Assembly: GCA_002313925.1 (NCBI GenBank)
Contig: DCAZ01000104.1
Span: forward strand, 1 to 22,621
DNA: 22,621 bases
Direction: 5' to 3'
DNA from: Gemmatimonadales bacterium UBA1120
GTDB lineage: Bacteria > Gemmatimonadota > Gemmatimonadetes > Longimicrobiales > Gaopeijiaceae
The notes under the pieces were generated by a model, which worked only from the letters and a program-made list of their open reading frames with translations, had not been told where the DNA came from and did not search any database. Positions 8,427 through 17,144 of the stretch are shown piece after piece; the first letter of the stretch is position 1, and the number at the start of each line of letters is the position of its first letter. The translations under genes and the position numbers were made by a program.

Positions 8427-9805
8427 CCAAGAGTACTCGCTCGAAACGTGTGTACGTCGAGACGTATGGGTGCCAGATGAATATTAGTGACGGTGAGCTT
8501 ATGGAAGGTATCCTCGCGAATGGTGGATTCGAGATTGTCGAAGCACCTGAGGATGCGGATGTAGTCTTGGTGAACACATGTGCAATCCGCGAGCATGCAG
8601 AGAACCGTGTGCTCGGCCGTGTAGCCCAGCTTAATGGCCTCAAACGTGAGCGGCCCGAACTAGTGATTGGTGTCACAGGATGCATGGCTCAAAGGATGGG
8701 AGAAAGTCTTTTTGAGCGGGCACCGTATGTAGATTTGGTGATGGGCCCAGACGGTTATCGTGGCCTACCGGATGCACTTGAGAACCTTGAGGGATACCAC
8801 AGTGCTAGGGGGAGCAATTCAAAGATTCGTGGTCCTCAACTTGCTATCCTAGACCTCAGCTTAGGCGAGAATTATCAAGGTTTAGAGCAAAGACGTACGG
8901 AGGGACCCACAGCGTGGATCCCTATCCAGCGTGGCTGTAACCACCGATGCACGTTCTGTATCGTTCCCTATGTTCGGGGTCCAGAGAAGAATCGAGACCC
9001 GCTAGAGATCCTGAATGAAGTTCGCGATTTAACATCAAGGGGAGTTACAGAGGTCACACTGTTAGGGCAGACCGTAAATTCTTACATATCGATGGACCTT
9101 AGCTTTCCCAATCTGCTATCGGAGGTCGCCCAAGTAGAGGGAATTCGGCGTGTGCGATTCACTTCACCCCATCCGAATGACGTCACGCCAGAGCTTGTAG
9201 AGGTGATGGCGACTGAACCAGCGGTTTGTGAGCACCTACATCTTCCCGCACAATCGGGTAATAATCGCACTCTGAAGCGCATGCTTCGAAGGTACTCAGT
9301 GGAGGTCCTTCTAGAGAAAGTCGAGATGGTGAGGGCGGAGATTCCTGAAATAGCACTCTCTACTGATATCATTGTGGCTTTCCCGGGTGAGACTGACGAA
9401 GAGTTTCGGGATACACTGGAGTTGATGAGGACAGTTCGCTTTGACGAGGCGTTCACCTATAAATACTCGCCTAGAGAGGGAACTCCTGCGACACGCTTAC
9501 CTGCTGATGAATTCGTTCCTACGCTCGAAGCTCAAGCAAGGCTGGAGGAGCTCATCGAAGTGAGTCGCGGTATCCAAGCTGAGATTAATGCTAGGGAGAT
9601 AGGACGGATTGATGAAGTTCTCATAGAGCGTGTGGGACGGTACCCAGGCCAAATCCTAGGTCGGACGCGTAGAAACAAGGTCGTCGCCTTCGATGGTGAT
9701 TCAGGGCGGATTGGATGTTATACCCACGTAGGGTTGGAAAGGACGACAGGGGCGACGTTCGCTGGAAAGGAGACTAGCCAACCCGAACTGGTGGGACAGA
9801 GTTGA
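8423..9805 (+). CDS. miaB: tRNA i6A37 methylthiotransferase MiaB
   Basis: Radical-SAM enzyme that adds the methylthio group to i6A37 of tRNAs reading UNN codons. Auxiliary cluster cysteines are C17 (YGCQMN), C53 (NTCAIRE) and C87 (TGCMAQR). The radical-SAM motif is C172-C176-C179 (GCNHRCTFCIVPYVRG). A TRAM domain lies at about 390-450. Length 460 is typical. The YGCQMN and CIVPYVRG motifs distinguish it from MtaB. It is translationally coupled on both sides: ATGA with mtaB (8423-8426) and TTGA with the LapA-like gene (9802-9805). The dimethylallyl donor gene miaA is not in this window. Confidence 0.96.
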   Translation: MTKSTRSKRVYVETYGCQMNISDGELMEGILANGGFEIVEAPEDADVVLVNTCAIREHAENRVLGRVAQLNGLKRERPELVIGVTGCMAQRMGESLFERAPYVDLVMGPDGYRGLPDALENLEGYHSARGSNSKIRGPQLAILDLSLGENYQGLEQRRTEGPTAWIPIQRGCNHRCTFCIVPYVRGPEKNRDPLEILNEVRDLTSRGVTEVTLLGQTVNSYISMDLSFPNLLSEVAQVEGIRRVRFTSPHPNDVTPELVEVMATEPAVCEHLHLPAQSGNNRTLKRMLRRYSVEVLLEKVEMVRAEIPEIALSTDIIVAFPGETDEEFRDTLELMRTVRFDEAFTYKYSPREGTPATRLPADEFVPTLEAQARLEELIEVSRGIQAEINAREIGRIDEVLIERVGRYPGQILGRTRRNKVVAFDGDSGRIGCYTHVGLERTTGATFAGKETSQPELVGQS

Positions 9806-10116
9806 GTAGAATCATCCGTGCAATAGGTATCCTATTGGTTGTGGGCTTGGCAGTGCTACTGCAGTCGCTTAATGGCTCGGAGACGGTGACCTTGAAGCTG
9901 GGCGTAATAACCCTGTACGATGTTCCTATCACAGCGGTAGCCTTTTTTGGCCTGTTGGCAGGGATGGTTATCATGCTTGTCACTAGTATCCATAGTGACT
10001 TAAGGGTTAGACGAATCCTCCGAGACCGACTCACAGAAGAGGATAGTGAGGAGAAGGCCCGAGTCATCGACCACAGACAGCACGATTTATTCGGGAAAGA
10101 TGAGGAAGAAGGCTAA
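9802..10116 (+). CDS. Small LapA-domain (DUF1049-like) inner-membrane protein
   Basis: A 104-residue protein with two predicted transmembrane helices at about 4-23 and 40-62, and a charged cytoplasmic tail rich in Arg, Glu and Asp. This is the layout of LapA/DUF1049 proteins, which in E. coli help lipopolysaccharide assembly; the sequence between the helices (TVTLKLGVITLYDVPITAVAF) fits that domain. The start is TTG at 9802, overlapping the miaB stop. Function here is inferred only from the domain layout. It ends the mtaB-miaB run; a 291-base gap follows. Confidence 0.75.
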   Translation: MSRIIRAIGILLVVGLAVLLQSLNGSETVTLKLGVITLYDVPITAVAFFGLLAGMVIMLVTSIHSDLRVRRILRDRLTEEDSEEKARVIDHRQHDLFGKDEEEG

Positions 10117-10407
10117 GGATTAGTGGGGCAAGGTTTCGGAGAGTGTTAGGTCGATTTCAGCGATCGCTGGTGAACAAGGTCAGCGCATGTTTGTTGGATT
10201 CTCCTATACCTTTGGAGCTCATTTCTTACGAACCACAAATAGTACTGAGAATGAGAAGTTATGGCTCAAGAAGAAGCAGATTCTCAAGCCTGATTACTGG
10301 GTTAGTTGAGCACTATATTACCCATAAAGCTTTGTGAATCTTGACCTGGCCAGACTCCTTTTCTATCCTCCGCTCCTTCCATCCGCGACATCTCTGGTTC
10401 CCGGTTT
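10117..10407. other. 291-base intergenic region upstream of fbp
   Basis: No convincing gene is present; a 64-codon frame at 10143-10337 starting at GTG has no recognisable domain or ribosome site. The region holds a perfect 12-base palindrome, CAGCGATCGCTG at 10158-10169. It also holds a possible stem of TGAGAAT (10246-10252) with ATTCTCA (10280-10286) around a 27-base loop. A sigma70-like promoter lies near the right end. No tRNA arms or T-tract terminator are visible. Confidence 0.6.
10341..10369 (+). promoter_or_regulatory. Candidate sigma70-type promoter for fbp
   Basis: TTGACC at 10341-10346 (5 of 6 matches to the -35 consensus) and TATCCT at 10364-10369 (4 of 6 to the -10) are separated by exactly 17 bases. 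Transcription would start near 10376, leaving a leader of about 32 bases before the fbp ATG at 10408. This would make fbp independent of the mtaB-miaB run. It is predicted from motif matches only. Confidence 0.5.
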
Positions 10408-11412
10408 ATGCTTGAAAAACAAGGCCTTACGATTTCCCGTTTTCTAGTCGAGCAGGAGCGTAAGATGCCTAGGGCAACCGGTGTGTTCACGGGTTTGGTC
10501 AACGACATTGCTTTAGCAGCTAAGATTATCTCTCGTGAGGTTAATCGTGCGGGATTAGCTGAGATGCTAGGGGATACAGGGGAAGAAAACTCCCATGGGG
10601 AGCGAGTTCAGAAGCTCGACATTTTTGCGGATGAGGTGATGCGCCAAGCCCTACATCACACGGGCCTAATCACCTGCATGGCTTCTGAGGAGAAAGAGTT
10701 TTTTTGGCCGGTGCCGGACAGCTTCCCATCTGGAGAATACGTCGTCATTTATGATCCACTGGACGGCTCGTCGAACATCGACGTGAACGTATCAATCGGA
10801 ACAATCTTCAGCATTCATTCCAAGATCTCTAGTTCAGAGCGGGGAGAACTGAGGGACTGCTTGCAAGCTGGTAAACATCAGGTTGCAGCAGGTTATGTCC
10901 TCTATGGATCATCCACCATGTTTGTATATACCACAGGCAGGGGAGTACATGGCTTCACGCTTGACCCTTCTCTCGGAGAATTTGTTTTAAGTCACGAAGG
11001 CATGTGTTTCCCTGACCCCCCCCGCCGGGTCTACTCAATAAACGAAGCTCACTACAATAGTTGGAAAACTGGACAACAACTCCTCATTGATCATTTGAAG
11101 GATGGGGGTGACTTCAGTTCACGCTATATCGGGTCATTAGTGGCGGATTTCCACAGGACGTTACTGCAGGGAGGTATCTTCATGTATCCGGCAGGGAAGG
11201 GTACTCCAGAGGGTAAATTACGCCTCCTCTACGAGTGCTCACCGATTGCTATGCTTGCAAAACAGGCAGGTGGTCGTGCAAGCACCGGAGCTCGGGATGT
11301 GTTGGAGGTTATCCCTGACTCACTGCATCAACGAGTACCTCTCTACGTGGGGAACAGGGAGTTAGTTGATCTAGCAGAAAAGTTCTTGGCAGAAGACGAT
11401 AGGACGACTTGA
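10408..11412 (+). CDS. fbp: Fructose-1,6-bisphosphatase class I
   Basis: Hydrolyses fructose 1,6-bisphosphate to fructose 6-phosphate, the committed step of gluconeogenesis; cytoplasmic. The N-terminus (TISRFLVEQER) matches the family. The metal-binding phosphatase motif DPLDGSSN is at 116-123, followed by IDVNVSIGTIFSI. The metal-site Glu94/Glu95 (MASEE) and the later RYIGSLVADFHRTL and GKLRLLYE substrate-binding stretches are present. Length 334 is normal. ATG at 10408 has no obvious Shine-Dalgarno, but the N-terminal match supports it. It is convergent with purF across 54 bases. The nearby tal gene supplies the same fructose 6-phosphate pool. Confidence 0.96.
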   Translation: MLEKQGLTISRFLVEQERKMPRATGVFTGLVNDIALAAKIISREVNRAGLAEMLGDTGEENSHGERVQKLDIFADEVMRQALHHTGLITCMASEEKEFFWPVPDSFPSGEYVVIYDPLDGSSNIDVNVSIGTIFSIHSKISSSERGELRDCLQAGKHQVAAGYVLYGSSTMFVYTTGRGVHGFTLDPSLGEFVLSHEGMCFPDPPRRVYSINEAHYNSWKTGQQLLIDHLKDGGDFSSRYIGSLVADFHRTLLQGGIFMYPAGKGTPEGKLRLLYECSPIAMLAKQAGGRASTGARDVLEVIPDSLHQRVPLYVGNRELVDLAEKFLAEDDRTT

Positions 11413-11466
11413 CTTTATCATCATCTATTTTTCAGAATAGTATTAGAGCCAAGTTTGTGGAAAGGC

Positions 11467-12942
11467 TCAGCAGTTAGTTGGCCCTTGCTCGGAGACAAAC
11501 CCTTTGTCCACATCTACTAATGGGGCTGGGTAATCCCCGGAGAAGCACGCGGTACAGTACGGTCCCGTTTCTGCGACTGCTTCTAACATACCGTCCAATG
11601 ACAAATAGCCTAACGAGTCCACACCGAGCTTTTCCTCGATCTCCTTTACGGATAGAGCAGAGCCAATCAGCTCTCCCTTAGTGGGCATGTCGATACCATA
11701 AAAACACGGCCACCTTACTGGGGGACTCCCGATCCGGAAGTGCACTTTAGCTGCACCAGATTTGCGGAGCATGCGCACGAGGCTGCGGCTGGTTGTACCG
11801 CGCACCAGGGAATCATCTACTACCACAACCCTTTTTCCTTCGACTACTTCGCGGACAGGATTGTACTTCATCCGTGCCCCAAAATCCCGATCCTTCTGGG
11901 ATGGGTTGATGAATGTTCTCCCTATGTAATGGTTTCGGAGCATCCCCAACTCAAAAGGGATCCCACTGCATTCGGCAAAGCCTAAGGCTGCCGAGTTTGC
12001 GCTATCTGGTACAGCGATTACCGCGTCAGCTTCAACAGGGTGTTCACTCGCAAGGCGGCGCCCGAATGCGCGCCGAGCGCGATCGACACTGATGCCTGAT
12101 ATTCGAGAGTCCGGCCTAGCGAAGTAGACTAGCTCGAAAACACAAGGAGCGGGTTGGTCAGCCGAGGGTAGAGACCGAAGTTTTTCAACCGTCCCATCCA
12201 CGATCTTAATGACCTCACCGGGTTCGATATCGCGCACAAAATCAGCCCCTAAAATATCCAGGGCGCAGGTCTCGCTTGCGACAATGTGGCCCTCTCCTTT
12301 TTGTCCGAGTACAAGAGGGCGAAAACCACGTGGATCACGTGCCGCATAGATCACGTTGTTGATTGCCAGGACTATTGAGTATGCACCCTCAAGGTGAGTC
12401 AGAGCATCATCGACTTGAGCATCAATCGAATCATGTCTGGACTTAGCAATCAAATGGATGAGAGTTTCTGAGTCCGACGTGGTTCTGAAGATCGCGCCCT
12501 CGTCGACGAGGCGTTTCCGTAAGTCAAAGTGGTTTGTAAGGTTACCGTTGTGAGCTAGAGCAATATCCCCACGTGAATATCTAGCGATAATTGGCTGGAT
12601 GTTGTCGAGATCGTTCCCACCTGATGTTGAGTACCGAACATGTCCGACAGCTGTGCGACCGAGGAGCTTACGAAGTGACCACTTATCGAATACGTCGCCA
12701 ACGAGCCCGGCACCTTTAAGAATGTGCGGGCCATCTTCGTCAAAAGTAAAAATGCCTGCTGCTTCCTGCCCCCTGTGCTGAAGTGCATACAGACTCAGGA
12801 ACGCGCTTTCGGAAGCAGAGTCCAGCCCGCTCACACCAACAACTCCACACTCCTCTCGTGGTCGGTCGTCGATGTGTAGAAACGCGTGCTCCATGGAGAA
12901 GGTGGGTGTGAACGGTTCCGGAAGCTTAGAGGGTTGTTCCAT
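11467..12942 (-). CDS. purF: Amidophosphoribosyltransferase (PurF), Fe-S type
   Basis: First committed step of purine synthesis: PRPP plus glutamine gives phosphoribosylamine. The N-terminal glutamine amidotransferase has nucleophile Cys32 (EECGVVG), so residues 1-31 would be a cleaved propeptide. The C-terminal phosphoribosyltransferase has the PRPP loop VVVVDDSLVRGTT at about 372-384. C267 (APCVFELVYF), C413 (WPCFYGID) and C463/C466 (YCTAC) line up with the four [4Fe-4S] ligands of Bacillus subtilis PurF. ATG at 12942 lies one base after the purL stop (TAA-A-ATG); M17 at 12894 is an alternative giving a shorter propeptide. It is the last gene of the purine run. Confidence 0.96.
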   Translation of the reverse strand: MEQPSKLPEPFTPTFSMEHAFLHIDDRPREECGVVGVSGLDSASESAFLSLYALQHRGQEAAGIFTFDEDGPHILKGAGLVGDVFDKWSLRKLLGRTAVGHVRYSTSGGNDLDNIQPIIARYSRGDIALAHNGNLTNHFDLRKRLVDEGAIFRTTSDSETLIHLIAKSRHDSIDAQVDDALTHLEGAYSIVLAINNVIYAARDPRGFRPLVLGQKGEGHIVASETCALDILGADFVRDIEPGEVIKIVDGTVEKLRSLPSADQPAPCVFELVYFARPDSRISGISVDRARRAFGRRLASEHPVEADAVIAVPDSANSAALGFAECSGIPFELGMLRNHYIGRTFINPSQKDRDFGARMKYNPVREVVEGKRVVVVDDSLVRGTTSRSLVRMLRKSGAAKVHFRIGSPPVRWPCFYGIDMPTKGELIGSALSVKEIEEKLGVDSLGYLSLDGMLEAVAETGPYCTACFSGDYPAPLVDVDKGFVSEQGPTNC

Positions 12943-12943
12943 T

Positions 12944-15247
12944 TTATTTTTCCGAAGATACCGGAGTGTTCATTATTGCAGGAAGTGCTCCAAAATATGC
13001 CTGGTGCAGGCTCGTAAGATCAGTCTCGATTTGTCCGGATACTGCGGTCACATGAAACGACTCTTCCCTGCCTCCGACAGTCCCAATTTTTCTTGCTGGT
13101 ACTCCGTGGTCCATAGCAAGTCGAATCACGTTTTCGGTCCTATCTGGAGCACACGAAACTACTATCCTACCTTGGGATTCAGCGAAGAGGGTCGCTACTG
13201 GAGGAAGCGCGTCATCAAGCACCACATTAACTCCGAAAGGTGCTTCGCCATCACCCAATGCGCACTCGGCAAGCGTGCATGCAAGCCCACCTTCGGAACA
13301 GTCGTGCGCCGATCGTAATTCCTTCTCCTGGATCATTGTCAGAACTGCTCTTTGGAGTTGCCGTTCATGTGTGAGGTCGACCCTCGGAGGGAATCCTGCT
13401 ACGAGTCCAGCTGTCACATAGAGATATTCTGCTCCTCCTATTTCAGCTGTGTTCTCCCCAAGAAGGACAATATCGTCACCCTCAGACTGGAATGATTGGG
13501 GTGAAATGTGAGATACATTTTCAATTATCCCCACCATGCCGATCACGGGTGTAGGATAGATTGCTAGTCCGTCAGTCTCATTGTAAAAGGACACGTTCCC
13601 GCCCGTGACCGGGGTCTCGAAGGCTTTACACGCATCAGCCATTCCCAGGACTGCCTCTCGGAATTGATAGTAGATGTGTTGCTTAAGAGGATTACCAAAA
13701 TTGAGATTGTTAGTAATCGCGGTAGGGATGGCTCCCGAGCAAACTAAATTCCGAGCTGCTTCTGCTACAGCAATCATCGCGCCTTGCCTGGGATCAAGAT
13801 ATACGAAGCGTCCATTGCAATCAGTTGTTGCTGCGATAGCTTTCTCCGTCCCACGGATGCGTATTACCCCCGAATCTCCCCCAGGACGAACGGCAGTCGA
13901 TGTCCTAACAGTTGTATCATACTGGTGATATATCCAACGCTTTGAAGCAACATTCGGAGATGCGAGGAGAAGCAGAAATGCTTTTGTAAGGTCACCTTCT
14001 GGAATAAGGTGCTCGGCCAGATCCATCTCTCGGAGTTCCCGTACCTCATCGGCCTCGATACCCTCACGTTCGTATGTGGGACATCCATCCGTGAGGGGTA
14101 GGGCCGGCATATCCGCGACGACCGCCCCGTCTTCTAAGACCCGGAACCTACCGTCCGCAGTCACTTCTCCAATCTCTTCAGCCTCTAGTTCCCACTTCTC
14201 TAGGATCCGGTGGACTTCACCTTCATAACCCTTGGTGGCGACTACCAGCATCCGCTCCTGTGATTCTGATAACAGGATCTCGTATGGTGTCATATCTGGC
14301 TCCCGCACTGGAACTCGTGCCACATCGATCTCGACTCCGTTTCCAGCTCGCCCCGCCATCTCAGCTGCGGAAGATGTAATACCCGCAGCGCCCATATCTT
14401 GGATACCCGTGATCGAGCCGCTAGAGATCAACTCTAGACTGGCCTCAAGGAGTAGTTTTTCAGTAAACGGGTCACCCACTTGAACCTGTGGTCGCGACGA
14501 TTCCTCTGATTCTTCACTGAGCTCTTCACTAGCAAAGGTTGCTCCATGGATGCCGTCTCGGCCAGTACGGGCACCAACCGCCATTAATGTATTGCCCACA
14601 CCCGAAGCCGATGCCGTAATCAAATCCTCTTTCTTCATCAGACCCAAGCACATCGCGTTCACGATTGGGTTTCCTTCGTAGCCTCGGTCGAACGCTACCT
14701 CCCCGCCAATATTTGGAACGCCGACGCAGTTGCCATAGTCACCGACCCCGCTAACAACTCCACCGAATAAGTACCGGACTCTTGCACTATCCAGATCCCC
14801 AAAACGAAGTGAGTCCAAAATAGCGATGGGACGGGCTCCCATCGTGAAAACGTCCCGTAGGATGCCTCCCACACCAGTAGCCGCACCCTGATAGGGTTCA
14901 ACTGCCGATGGGTGGTTGTGTGACTCTATCTTGAACGCCAGTGCGTAGCCGTCTCCTATGTCAATCACTCCGGCGTTCTCTCCTGGACCTTGAATAACCC
15001 AAGGTGCCTCGGTTGGAAGCAACTGGAGGAGCCGTTTAGAGTTCTTGTAGCCGCAGTGCTCCGACCACATTGCACTAAAGACACCTAATTCAGTGAATGT
15101 TGGGATACGGCCCATAATTCTACAAATGCGCTCGTACTCATCGTCGGAAAGACCGTGGTCAGCTACGAGCTCTGAAGTGATTTCGGGGTCGCCCGTGCGC
15201 GGAGGCACTAAAGGTATTGTTACGGATGCACTTTCGCCGGCACTCAT
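12944..15247 (-). CDS. purL: FGAM synthase large subunit PurL (PurS-dependent type)
   Basis: ATP-dependent synthetase that converts FGAR to FGAM with ammonia delivered from PurQ. Length 767 is the small PurL class that needs separate PurQ and PurS, as opposed to the roughly 1300-residue fused enzyme of E. coli. The N-terminal motif FSAMWSEHCGYKNSK holds the conserved His64. FKIESHNHPSAVEP and DMGAAGITSS are the paired AIRS-type nucleotide-binding signatures. ATG at 15247 has GAGAGG ten bases upstream (15258-15263, minus strand). It is 39 bases downstream of purQ and one base ahead of purF. Confidence 0.97.
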   Translation of the reverse strand: MSAGESASVTIPLVPPRTGDPEITSELVADHGLSDDEYERICRIMGRIPTFTELGVFSAMWSEHCGYKNSKRLLQLLPTEAPWVIQGPGENAGVIDIGDGYALAFKIESHNHPSAVEPYQGAATGVGGILRDVFTMGARPIAILDSLRFGDLDSARVRYLFGGVVSGVGDYGNCVGVPNIGGEVAFDRGYEGNPIVNAMCLGLMKKEDLITASASGVGNTLMAVGARTGRDGIHGATFASEELSEESEESSRPQVQVGDPFTEKLLLEASLELISSGSITGIQDMGAAGITSSAAEMAGRAGNGVEIDVARVPVREPDMTPYEILLSESQERMLVVATKGYEGEVHRILEKWELEAEEIGEVTADGRFRVLEDGAVVADMPALPLTDGCPTYEREGIEADEVRELREMDLAEHLIPEGDLTKAFLLLLASPNVASKRWIYHQYDTTVRTSTAVRPGGDSGVIRIRGTEKAIAATTDCNGRFVYLDPRQGAMIAVAEAARNLVCSGAIPTAITNNLNFGNPLKQHIYYQFREAVLGMADACKAFETPVTGGNVSFYNETDGLAIYPTPVIGMVGIIENVSHISPQSFQSEGDDIVLLGENTAEIGGAEYLYVTAGLVAGFPPRVDLTHERQLQRAVLTMIQEKELRSAHDCSEGGLACTLAECALGDGEAPFGVNVVLDDALPPVATLFAESQGRIVVSCAPDRTENVIRLAMDHGVPARKIGTVGGREESFHVTAVSGQIETDLTSLHQAYFGALPAIMNTPVSSEK

Positions 15248-15286
15248 GGGATTAAGGCCTCTCGTCTCAGCATTTGGATTTCGTTG

Positions 15287-15985
15287 TTATAGCACAACGG
15301 TGGATAGGTTTGTAGCCAGTGACAGAAAAACACCCACTCCATCGATAGATCCAAGGATTTCTTCCATTGCACGCTCGGGATGAGGCATCATACCCAAGAC
15401 ATTTCCTGACTTATTAGACAACCCAGCGATACTATTCTTGGAGCCATTAGGGTTCGCCTCTTCACTTAACTCACCATCTGAACTCACATACCTGAAAACG
15501 ACTCTCCCCTCAGCTTCCAGTTCCTCTAGAAGTTGGTCGTCTGCTTCGTAATTTCCTTCACCGTGTGCTATTGGCATACGGAGGATCTGTCCCTTCTGGT
15601 ACTCGCTCGTAAACGGGGTGTCAGTTTGTTCGACGAGCACATGGATGTCTTTGCTCTCAAAACGGAGCGAGGCATTCCGAACTAGGGATCCCGGTAGGAG
15701 TCCGGCTTCACAAAGAATCTGAAAACCGTTGCAGATACCCAGAACAGGTCCGCCATTCTCAGCGAATCCAATGATGTCCTCCATAACAGGACTGATCCGG
15801 GCTATTGCACCTGCTCGCAGGTAATCACCGTAAGAAAACCCTCCTGGAAGCATAAGTGCATCGTATCCATCGAGGTTCTTCTGACGGTGCCATATGAATT
15901 CTACTTTCGCACCGATTTGTTGTGCGGCTTTATAAAGATCGTAATCACAGTTTGAACCGGGAAATGTGACGACACCGACCCTCAT
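15287..15985 (-). CDS. purQ: FGAM synthase glutaminase subunit PurQ
   Basis: Class I glutamine amidotransferase that makes ammonia for PurL. The triad is Cys85 in VLGICNGFQ with His202 and Glu204 in MPHPERA. The GVVTFPGSNCD start and LPGGFSYGDYLRAGA are characteristic of PurQ. Length 232 is normal. ATG at 15985 overlaps the purS stop (ATGA at 15982-15985), consistent with stoichiometric production of the PurLQS complex. Confidence 0.97.
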   Translation of the reverse strand: MRVGVVTFPGSNCDYDLYKAAQQIGAKVEFIWHRQKNLDGYDALMLPGGFSYGDYLRAGAIARISPVMEDIIGFAENGGPVLGICNGFQILCEAGLLPGSLVRNASLRFESKDIHVLVEQTDTPFTSEYQKGQILRMPIAHGEGNYEADDQLLEELEAEGRVVFRYVSSDGELSEEANPNGSKNSIAGLSNKSGNVLGMMPHPERAMEEILGSIDGVGVFLSLATNLSTVVL

Positions 15986-16254
15986 GCTGTGATTCTCTCA
16001 GTATTCTCCACGATTGACACCTCGAAATCTTCCGTCACCGGGTTAGCCAGAATTTTCCGGCACATTGCTTGGGCAGTCTGAAGTGCGGTGTCACTGTCTT
16101 CGGCTTCTAGATCAATATAGATCGCCTTACCAACGCGGACGTCTTGGGTATCACTCCACCCAAGTGATCGAAGCGCATGATGGATAGCTTTGCCTTGTGG
16201 ATCCAGAAGTCCCGGACGGGGCTTCACAAGGATCTCCATACGAAAATGGTTCAA
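15982..16254 (-). CDS. purS: FGAM synthase accessory subunit PurS
   Basis: Small subunit that docks PurQ onto PurL. The KPRPGLLDPQGKAI motif near the N-terminus is diagnostic. The longest frame (90 residues) starts with TTG at 16254, overlapping the pssA stop (TTGA). A clear Shine-Dalgarno GGGAGG (16262-16267, minus strand) sits seven bases upstream of that TTG, which supports it. An internal ATG at 16239 would give 85 residues, closer to the usual PurS length, but lacks a ribosome site. Confidence 0.94.
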   Translation of the reverse strand: MNHFRMEILVKPRPGLLDPQGKAIHHALRSLGWSDTQDVRVGKAIYIDLEAEDSDTALQTAQAMCRKILANPVTEDFEVSIVENTERITA

Positions 16255-17144
16255 GCGGGGTCCTCCCGAGCAGAGTCTGCATTTGATAGTTGAGGGTCAG
16301 TGGGTCCGCGAGGCCCAAGATGTCTATAGTCGACCACCCTGATTTCCGCATGCCCATTCACTTCGTCTTCATCTTCATCAAGAAGTAGGTCACCTGCAGG
16401 GATTCCCTCGAGTCGCCCACTTAGAATAGACCTCAAGAGTCCCCAGATGATGTAAAGCAATAAGGCAGTGAAGAAGTAGTATCTCGGCTGTAATACTGCT
16501 GCTAAAAGACAGGTGGAGATGAATATCGAATTAATAATCCCCCGGGGAGTGCTAAGGCCGATCTTGGGCAGCTTATCATAGGGCACAGAGCTGACCATAA
16601 GGATGCTGAGAATAACTGTTCCTACCGGAGCGATTTGTTCCCACGGGTACGCACTCAAGTACTCAGCAAAGATGGGTGTTTGACTGAACGGGTAATATGC
16701 TGCGAGGGTCATGCCTGCAGCTGGTGCCGGGAGCCCGTGAAAGTACTTCTTGGCCTGGCCACCTTCCTCGAGATTAAACCGAGCGAGTCGAACTACCGTT
16801 GCGGTTACAAAGACGAAAGATAAAGTCCAGCTCCACTGAGCATCAGCAAAGAAGAGCTCAAACATTATGAAGGAGGGCGCTACACCGAATGAAATTGCGT
16901 CCACCAGAGAGTCTAACTCCGCTCCAAACCTCGTTCCGGTGTGTGTGAACCGAGCAATTTTTCCGTCGAGGGTATCAAGTATTCCCGCATAGATGACAAA
17001 CCACCCAGCCGAAATGAGGTCTCCCCGAGCAACAGAAACCATCGAGTAGAGTCCGAAGAAGAGGTTACCTAGAGTGAAGGCCGAGGGAAGAATTATGATC
17101 CCCTTTCGCAGTCTTTCTCCTCTAGGCGTCCAACTCTTTTTCAT
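16251..17144 (-). CDS. pssA: CDP-diacylglycerol-serine O-phosphatidyltransferase (PssA)
   Basis: Membrane enzyme that makes phosphatidylserine from CDP-diacylglycerol and serine. The CDP-alcohol phosphotransferase signature DGx2ARx8Gx3Dx3D is complete from Asp60 to Asp82. Several hydrophobic helices cover about residues 15-235. The tail (245-297) is soluble and acidic (LLDEDEDEVNG), longer than in a minimal PssA. The frame extends upstream to 17225, but that part is the end of psd read in another frame; ATG at 17144 overlaps the psd TGA (ATGA) and begins a typical PssA N-terminus, giving 297 residues. The product is the substrate of Psd, encoded just upstream. Confidence 0.93.
   Translation of the reverse strand: MKKSWTPRGERLRKGIIILPSAFTLGNLFFGLYSMVSVARGDLISAGWFVIYAGILDTLDGKIARFTHTGTRFGAELDSLVDAISFGVAPSFIMFELFFADAQWSWTLSFVFVTATVVRLARFNLEEGGQAKKYFHGLPAPAAGMTLAAYYPFSQTPIFAEYLSAYPWEQIAPVGTVILSILMVSSVPYDKLPKIGLSTPRGIINSIFISTCLLAAVLQPRYYFFTALLLYIIWGLLRSILSGRLEGIPAGDLLLDEDEDEVNGHAEIRVVDYRHLGPRGPTDPQLSNADSAREDPA
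16262..16267 (-). promoter_or_regulatory. Ribosome binding site deciding the purS TTG start
   Basis: GGGAGG on the minus strand lies seven bases upstream of the TTG at 16254, inside the 3' end of pssA. It is the best evidence for the TTG over the ATG at 16239. Confidence 0.6.

Noticed and set aside
10143..10337. 64-codon open frame between the LapA-like gene and fbp
   Set aside because: GTG start without a ribosome site, no recognisable domain or signal peptide, and ordinary intergenic composition; most likely chance.
11446..11468. GAGCC/GGCTC hairpin between fbp and purF as a bidirectional terminator
   Set aside because: Only five base pairs with a 13-base loop and no clear T-tract on either strand; it also overlaps the purF stop codon.
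12872..13318. 148-codon plus-strand frame opposite purL/purF
   Set aside because: Antisense to strongly conserved purL and purF coding sequence, with no domain of its own.
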